From Russula earlei (lineage: Eukaryota; Basidiomycota; Agaricomycetes; Russulales; Russulaceae), in the NCBI GenBank assembly GCA_025769875.1, contig JAGFNK010000791.1, positions 1 through 21,766 on the forward strand: 21,766 nucleotides of DNA. The letters are read 5' to 3'. Below, piece after piece: positions 17,223-21,766 of the stretch. The stretch's first letter is position 1, and the number at the start of each line of letters is the position of its first letter. The position numbers were made by a program, and so were the translations under genes. The notes under the pieces were generated by a model. That model was not told the origin of the DNA. It did no database searches and saw nothing but the letters and a program-made list of their open reading frames with translations.

Positions 17223-17627
17223 CACGACGGGCAGGAAGGGATAAGTCGACTCCGCTTATAGTCAACTCAGTGGATAATAAAAGTAAAATATTTCAAGTGC
17301 TGAGTAGGCTCTGTTGTGGCCACAAATTATATTACATAAGTAATGACCTTAGTTGAGCACAAAAAATGTGACAAAAAAGGTTAAATATGGAGAGTCTACT
17401 CATTCTGGCACAACTTTTACCTAGCCTGGGTAAAAGTTGTGCCGGAATGAGTAGACTCTCCATATTTAACCTTTTTTGTCACATTTTTTGTGCTCAACTA
17501 AGGTCATTACTTATGTAATATAATTTGTGGCCACAACAGAGCCTACTCAGCACTTGAAATATTTTACTTTTATTATCCACTGAGTTGACTATAAGCGGAG
17601 TCGACTTATCCCTTCCTGCCCATCATG
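17223..17627. mobile_element. Snap-back MITE with TAA target duplication
   Basis: Bases 17229-17621 form an almost perfect palindrome centred on 17425, with one mismatch in the stem and a seven-base centre. The outer six bases (CACGAC and ATCATG) pair with transitions. TAA occurs at 17220-17222 and 17628-17630. A 3-bp TAA/TTA target is characteristic of PIF/Harbinger and Tourist MITEs. No coding sequence is present. Confidence 0.75.
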
Positions 17628-17912
17628 TAAGGCCCATGATACCAACCAAGAATTCTTGAACTTCGAACTTAATTTCGGGATTTTCCGGGAGTGACTGGTG
17701 TGACCAGTGTGATATAAGTGACATTGCATATATGATAAACTAATAGGTTTTTTTTTAATATGAGTTTTTATTCGCTTGTGATTTGCATATTTGCGTATTC
17801 ACATATTTGTGTGTGATTGCACATGTGTAAGCCCTTTGTCAGTACCTTCTTTTTCACCTTCACTTCGGCGTCGCCCCACACTTTATTTTCCTGATCCTGA
17901 TCATCACCTCCC
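17628..17912. other. Region upstream of the Myb/SANT gene
   Basis: AT-rich 5' region with a GTGTGACCAGTGTGATATAAG segment, alternating TTTGCATATTTGCGTATTC repeats and a CT-rich stretch before the ATG. It probably holds the promoter and 5' UTR; no clear TATA box is seen. Confidence 0.4.
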
Positions 17913-18996
17913 ATGCAGACCCGCTCGTCAAGAAGCTCTGATTCCTCTGCAGAAGAAACCCGAACAGATATCAAGGCAAGATGGACAACTGAGGAGGAAG
18001 CCGAGTTCTTAAACTTCCTCTTGGAGCACAAGGACCAAATGACGTCCAACGCTATGTTCAAGGATCAAGTCTTCAATGAGGCGGCCAGTCAAATTAGGTC
18101 CCTTTGTAAGAAGGGTGGCTTCAAACCTCTGAGCTCATGCAAGACAAAGTGGCAAAGGGTACGTGTTTCCTCTTTTCACTACACCTCAACACTGACACCG
18201 TTCAACTAGATGAAGACCGACTGGGACACCATTTCAGCAATCAAAAATAAGTCTGGCATGGCTTGGGATGATGTGACAGGAATGGACATATCAGCAGAAA
18301 ATCAAAATCAGGCAGTGTATGATGAGCTGGTCGCAGTGTGTCTGTAACTCCTGATTTGTCGACAATATCTTACTTTAGTAGGACAAACCAGTGGTCAAGA
18401 AGTTCCACCACAAGGGCTGGCCACATTGCGAGGCCATGGAATCTCTTGTAGGAACAAAAACCAAAGGCAAACATGCATACCAGGCTTCGCAGCCAACACC
18501 TCGTGCTGAGCATGCTCCATCCCAGCCACCTACTCCTGCTCACCTGACCCCCAATTTGTCTCAAGTCGGTGGCAGCAGGAGGGCATCGACTTCACCATCA
18601 AATACCTCATTCGACTTCGCAAATACCTCATTCGACTTTGTAACCAACAAGCGTGAGTCATTTTGCATTGACGATATCCTGATGTCTGAAACATCTTCAG
18701 CTAAAAAACAGAGGGGTGACACCGTGGCATCTGCTGTCATGGGTGTTACAGTGGTCATGAACAGAGTTGTTGATGTCTTCAACTCAACTGTCCATTCTCT
18801 TGGTTTCTCCCCGCCCATGCCTGAATTCGCACCCGCACCCGCACCCACACCCGCACCCACACCTGCACCTGCACTTGCAGGTGATACTGTACCTGGATTT
18901 TTGGCACTTCCCAAGTATGCACGCCGGACACTGGCAGTCCAACACCTTGCCAGTGATATCAAGGATATCCACAAATGGTTGTTGGTTGCCAACTGA
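17913..18996 (+). CDS. Myb/SANT-like DNA-binding protein, PIF/Harbinger-associated type
   Basis: Predicted exons are 17913-18158, 18210-18335 and 18382-18996. Introns of 51 and 46 bp (GTACGT...CTAG, GTGTGT...GTAG) are both phase 0, giving 328 residues. A trihelix Myb/SANT-like domain covers residues 19-105, with regularly spaced Trp/aromatic residues (W24, W80, W87, W101) in KARWTTEEEAEFLNFLLEHK, SCKTKWQRMKTDW and SGMAWDD. The FHHKGWPH motif near residue 137 is typical of this fungal family. A Ser/Pro/Thr-rich middle, a duplicated NTSFDF unit and an APAPTPAP tract precede a conserved-looking helical C-terminus. Such proteins occur as the second ORF of Harbinger elements, where they help the transposase bind and enter the nucleus, and as domesticated factors. 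No transposase gene is in the window. The frame appears intact. Confidence 0.75.
18590..18645 (+). repeat. In-frame 24-bp duplication in the Myb/SANT gene
   Basis: AAATACCTCATTCGACTT occurs twice in tandem, adding a second NTSFDF unit to the protein without breaking the frame. Confidence 0.7.
18828..18880 (+). repeat. GCACCC(A)-type tract encoding Ala-Pro/Thr-Pro
   Basis: Hexamer-like repetition encodes APAPAPTPAPTPAPAPA within exon 3 of the Myb/SANT gene. It is probably a flexible linker. Confidence 0.75.
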
Positions 18997-19356
18997 TGAT
19001 ATTGTCCCAGCATTATCCCTGTTTGCCAATTGCGGCATCAGAGAGGTGGATGGCTACCTCGTGCTCATATCCGTGGAGTCATCACATGAGTTTGCATGTG
19101 GATACATATGTAATCTGGTGGAGAAAGTGAAGCAAGCACAAGCGATGATTTGTGTTGTTGTGTCATGTATGTGTATCCAAATAAATATTTCACATATTGT
19201 GAAATTACATGTGATGTGCCAAAAACATTTTCTGTCAAAAAGTTGCACACTTTGTCCCTGTTGTTGTCCCCTCCCTCGCTCAAGATGCCCAATAACCCTC
19301 ATCAGCAATGGGTACAATGGTGACGCCAATGGCACCAATGGCTCTATGTCATGTTA
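18997..19356 (+). other. 3' region of the Myb/SANT gene
   Basis: Contains AATAAA at about 19180-19185, followed by an inverted ATTTCAC/GTGAAAT pair around 19187-19206, which could be the 3' processing region. GGTACAATGG/GGCACCAATGG repetition occurs at 19310-19342. No further coding frame is supported before the E3 boundary at 19357. Confidence 0.4.
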
Positions 19357-19766
19357 TTGCCATTTTCAGTGCACTTGGTGGAGCTTGAATTCCACCCAAA
19401 TCGGCGCAGAAACCCCCTCAAACATGCGGGATGAATATCTCCCTCAAAACAGCTTCAATTCATATGAAATGTATTGTCCCTGAATCGCCTGAATGAGGGC
19501 TAGGCAGCCCCATTGTTTTCATGAAATTTGAGTGAGAATTGGTGGAGCTGGACTCAAGCCACCTCCACATGTGTATTAGATGAATTACAACTCAAAATTG
19601 TGGTCTATATCTATTATTTCTCCCTCATGTTGTACCCATGGGCTGTCTTGAGGCAGCCCCATAGTGTTTTTGACTCAAGTGTTGTGGTGTGCAACGTTGT
19701 TTCCAGTGCGATTGGAGTCATGGCCAGCCACTCATCACCCCTCTCGCCTCTCGATTCTGACCATCC
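19357..19766 (+). repeat. Left TIR of E3
   Basis: About 97% identical by eye to the left TIR of E1 (offset 16,963). The outermost GCCG of E1 is GCCA here. Confidence 0.85.
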
Positions 19767-19985
19767 TTCTTGTTTTTCACAGACAGAGAGGAGTGGGTTG
19801 CAAAGAGGGGTCCTATTCTGAACTCTTTCTACTACAGAGTAGCTAGGGTGTTTTTATATACAGGAGAGAGGTACTAGAGATGAATGGCATGAAAGTGAAT
19901 CAAGACTGGTTGAGACGGTCAAGGCGGTTGTGAAAGGCTTGAGACATGAATGCATCTAGTGTGCCGAGGCGTGCATGCATGCATG
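19767..19985 (-). promoter_or_regulatory. Promoter-like module in E3, facing the left TIR
   Basis: The minus strand carries TATATAAAAA (plus coordinates about 19851-19860) followed by CACCCTAGCTACTCTGTAG, as in E1. Transcription would leave through the left TIR toward the 3' end of the Myb/SANT gene, antisense to it. Confidence 0.5.
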
Positions 19986-20839
19986 GTCGGTGGCGAGGGC
20001 TAGGCGATGCGATCGAGGTCTTGATGTCACACATGAGATGGCTTGTGGTGTGCGGTTGGTGGACTGCCTGGAATGAGAGGGAGGTGGCAAGGGATGAAGG
20101 GAGCTGAGGTGTCAGTCTCATGTCATGTCGTGTCACATTTTCGCATGTGATTTCGAGGCCAGCCATAATCTTCCTTACACCTCCTGGGGGCTTGAAACTT
20201 TGACTGTCCTCGGTCAAGCATCTGAATGTGAGTGTTTTGAGCCTTTCACGTCTGAATTGAGGTGGCGGTCGCGGCTGCTTGTGCTGTGGAAGACGTGAAG
20301 GCGGCAATTGGCGATGGCGATGATGGAAGAGGTAAGGGCAATGGGAAACGGAGGCGATGGAGATGAGGGCGGCGGTGACGAGATGGCGGCTGCATGGTGG
20401 TGGTGTTGTCTTGTGGCGGTGGCGGCGTGGTCGTCTCCATTGCAGGTGGTGGCAGCAGGCGTGGATGAGGAGCGAAGGCGTAGGCAGTGAGCGTGAGTTT
20501 GTAGATAGAGACGTAGGTGGCAAGGACTCGAGAAAGAGGATGCGTGGGGCAGCTTGCACGGGGGTGGGATCTGTCGTCTTGTGGCGGCGGTGGCGGGGTC
20601 GTCTCCACTGCAGGTGTTGGCAGCAGACGTGGGCGAGAGCGCCCGAATGGATGGGGAGGCGATGTGGGAGGCGGCGTGTGGTGTGCTGTTGGCGTCAGCG
20701 ACTGCTTCTCCTGCGGCGGCAGCTTCTGCTCCTGTTGTGGCGTGTTGTGGCTAAGTTCATGGCCGAGGCCTTCTTGGTCTTCTGGGGTGGTGCTGGTGGC
20801 AAGGGGTTGCGACGGTGCGGTGGTGCTGGTGTCACGCAA

Positions 20840-21766
20840 AACTACTAAAGCGGCGGCTGAGACTAAGAAGACTGAGGCTGAGACTGAGAAGACTGAGGCT
20901 GAGACTGAGAAGGTGGCGGCAGATTGAGCTGGTGCGACGGTGGAGGCGGACGGGGTGGAGGCGACGACTGAGGGTGACACAGGGGCGACGGCAGCTGTGG
21001 CTGACAAGGGCATGGCGGTGGTGGCTTGTGAGACGGTGGTGGAGACAGCGGCATGTGGCGCTAAGACGTCGGTGGCTGAGGCTGAGGCTACGGTGGTGGC
21101 TGACGAGGACTAAGGCGGCTGGCAAGGCTAAGAGCGCGGTGGCAGCGGTTGACTGATCTGAAGCTGGGGCGACAGAGACAGCTGGCAAAACTAGGGGCGC
21201 GGTGGTGGTGGCTAAGACTGAGAAGGCTGAGGCTGAGGGCAGGGTGGAGACGGTGGCGGCTGGCGATGCTGGTGCTATGATGGACTGGGCTGAACTGAAG
21301 AGTACGGGTGAGGCTAAGACGGAGACTGATGCGAAGTCGGCGGCTGGCACGACTGAGGCTACTGTGGCAACGGACGAGGCAACGGACGAGACTGAGGGCG
21401 CGGGAGTGGATGAGACGAAGGCGGGGGTGGCAGACGAGGCTGCGAGGGCTGAAGTGGCGGGTGGCGCTAAAACGTTGGTGGGGCGAGGTTGAGATGGTGG
21501 TTGTGCATGGAGCTGAGACAGTGGCCATAGCAGGCGACACTGAGGGCACGGGAGCTGGTTGGGCTAAGACGGGGACAGTGGCGATAGGCAATGTCACGGC
21601 TGAGGCTATGGTGGCGGGGACAGATGAGGGTGGCGACGATGGCGAATGCGGGCGATGCTGGGACGGCGAGGGCAGGTGGAGCTGAGGCGATGATGGCTGG
21701 CGAGTCGAGGATGGCGGTGGTGAATGAGATGATGGGAACAGCGGACGAGGTGGGAACCGCAGGGAC
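20840..21766. repeat. GC-rich minisatellite-like core of E3
   Basis: Counterpart of 3600-4520 in E1. It has one extra 21-bp ACTGAGGCTGAGACTGAGAAG-type unit and several small indels that break the long frames seen in E1, which argues against a conserved protein. Confidence 0.6.

Larger units (their letters stand above)
19357..21766. mobile_element. E3: second copy of E1, cut by the window end
   Basis: It starts with TTGCCATTTTCAGTGC after TTA at 19354-19356 (TA target). It follows E1 through TIR (19357-19766), minus-strand promoter-like module, P-module and minisatellite core, and ends at the position equivalent to 4520 of E1. It carries about 277 bp (roughly 19985-20261) that E1 lacks; related sequence in E2 and the arm shows E1 lost it. 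Many CpG sites of E1 are TpG or CpA here. The right TIR is outside the window. Confidence 0.8.

Noticed and set aside
19310..19342. Repeated CCAATGG words as CCAAT promoter elements for a minus-strand gene
   Set aside because: They lie in the presumed 3' region of the Myb/SANT gene, and no TATA box or coding frame follows on the minus strand.

Overview
The window looks like a transposon-dense stretch of a filamentous basidiomycete genome, most likely Agaricomycetes. Spliceosomal introns are short (46-90 bp, GTRNGT...YAG). Recognisable host-gene fragments (eIF3e, STRAP/Unrip, SMC2) read like fungal homologues. A Myb/SANT-like protein of the type that accompanies PIF/Harbinger elements is present, along with an LTR retroelement end, a LINE remnant and MITE-like elements. 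No bacterial operon, rRNA, tRNA or CRISPR was seen. The species assignment is inference.

Layout. 1-1377: 3' end of an LTR retroelement (polypurine tract, then an LTR in which a 400-bp promoter block is exactly duplicated in tandem). 1636-1902: a second LTR-like promoter segment. 2125-2358: C-terminal remnant of a non-LTR retroelement. 2382-6054: two nested terminal-inverted-repeat elements; E1 (2394-5011, TIRs about 410 bp, TA target duplication) sits inside the left TIR of E2. 6201-10921 and 12502-17222: two 4,721-bp inverted arms, apparently identical apart from two one-base T-run differences, separated by a 1,580-bp spacer. 17223-17627: a snap-back MITE with TAA target duplication. 17913-18996: an apparently intact three-exon Myb/SANT-like gene. 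19357 to the window end: E3, a second copy of E1 that has lost many CpGs.

The arms are mosaics. Each carries, in the same order, an eIF3e fragment, a GC-rich linker, a nearly full-length but mutated STRAP gene with introns, a proline/histidine-rich module and promoter-like module shared with E1/E2/E3, another linker, and an intron-containing SMC2 coiled-coil fragment. Outside the right arm, in the spacer, lies a decayed TIR of the E1 family. I read this as a Pack-type transposon that captured host-gene DNA and was later duplicated in inverted orientation. A transcript crossing the spacer could fold into a 4.7-kb hairpin containing sequence of three conserved host genes. The spacer also holds two divergent TATA boxes and a small three-exon gene for a probable secreted 98-residue protein.

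Most long open frames in the GC-rich parts are composition artefacts and are not listed as genes. The only gene models I would treat as possibly functional are the spacer secreted-protein gene and the Myb/SANT gene.
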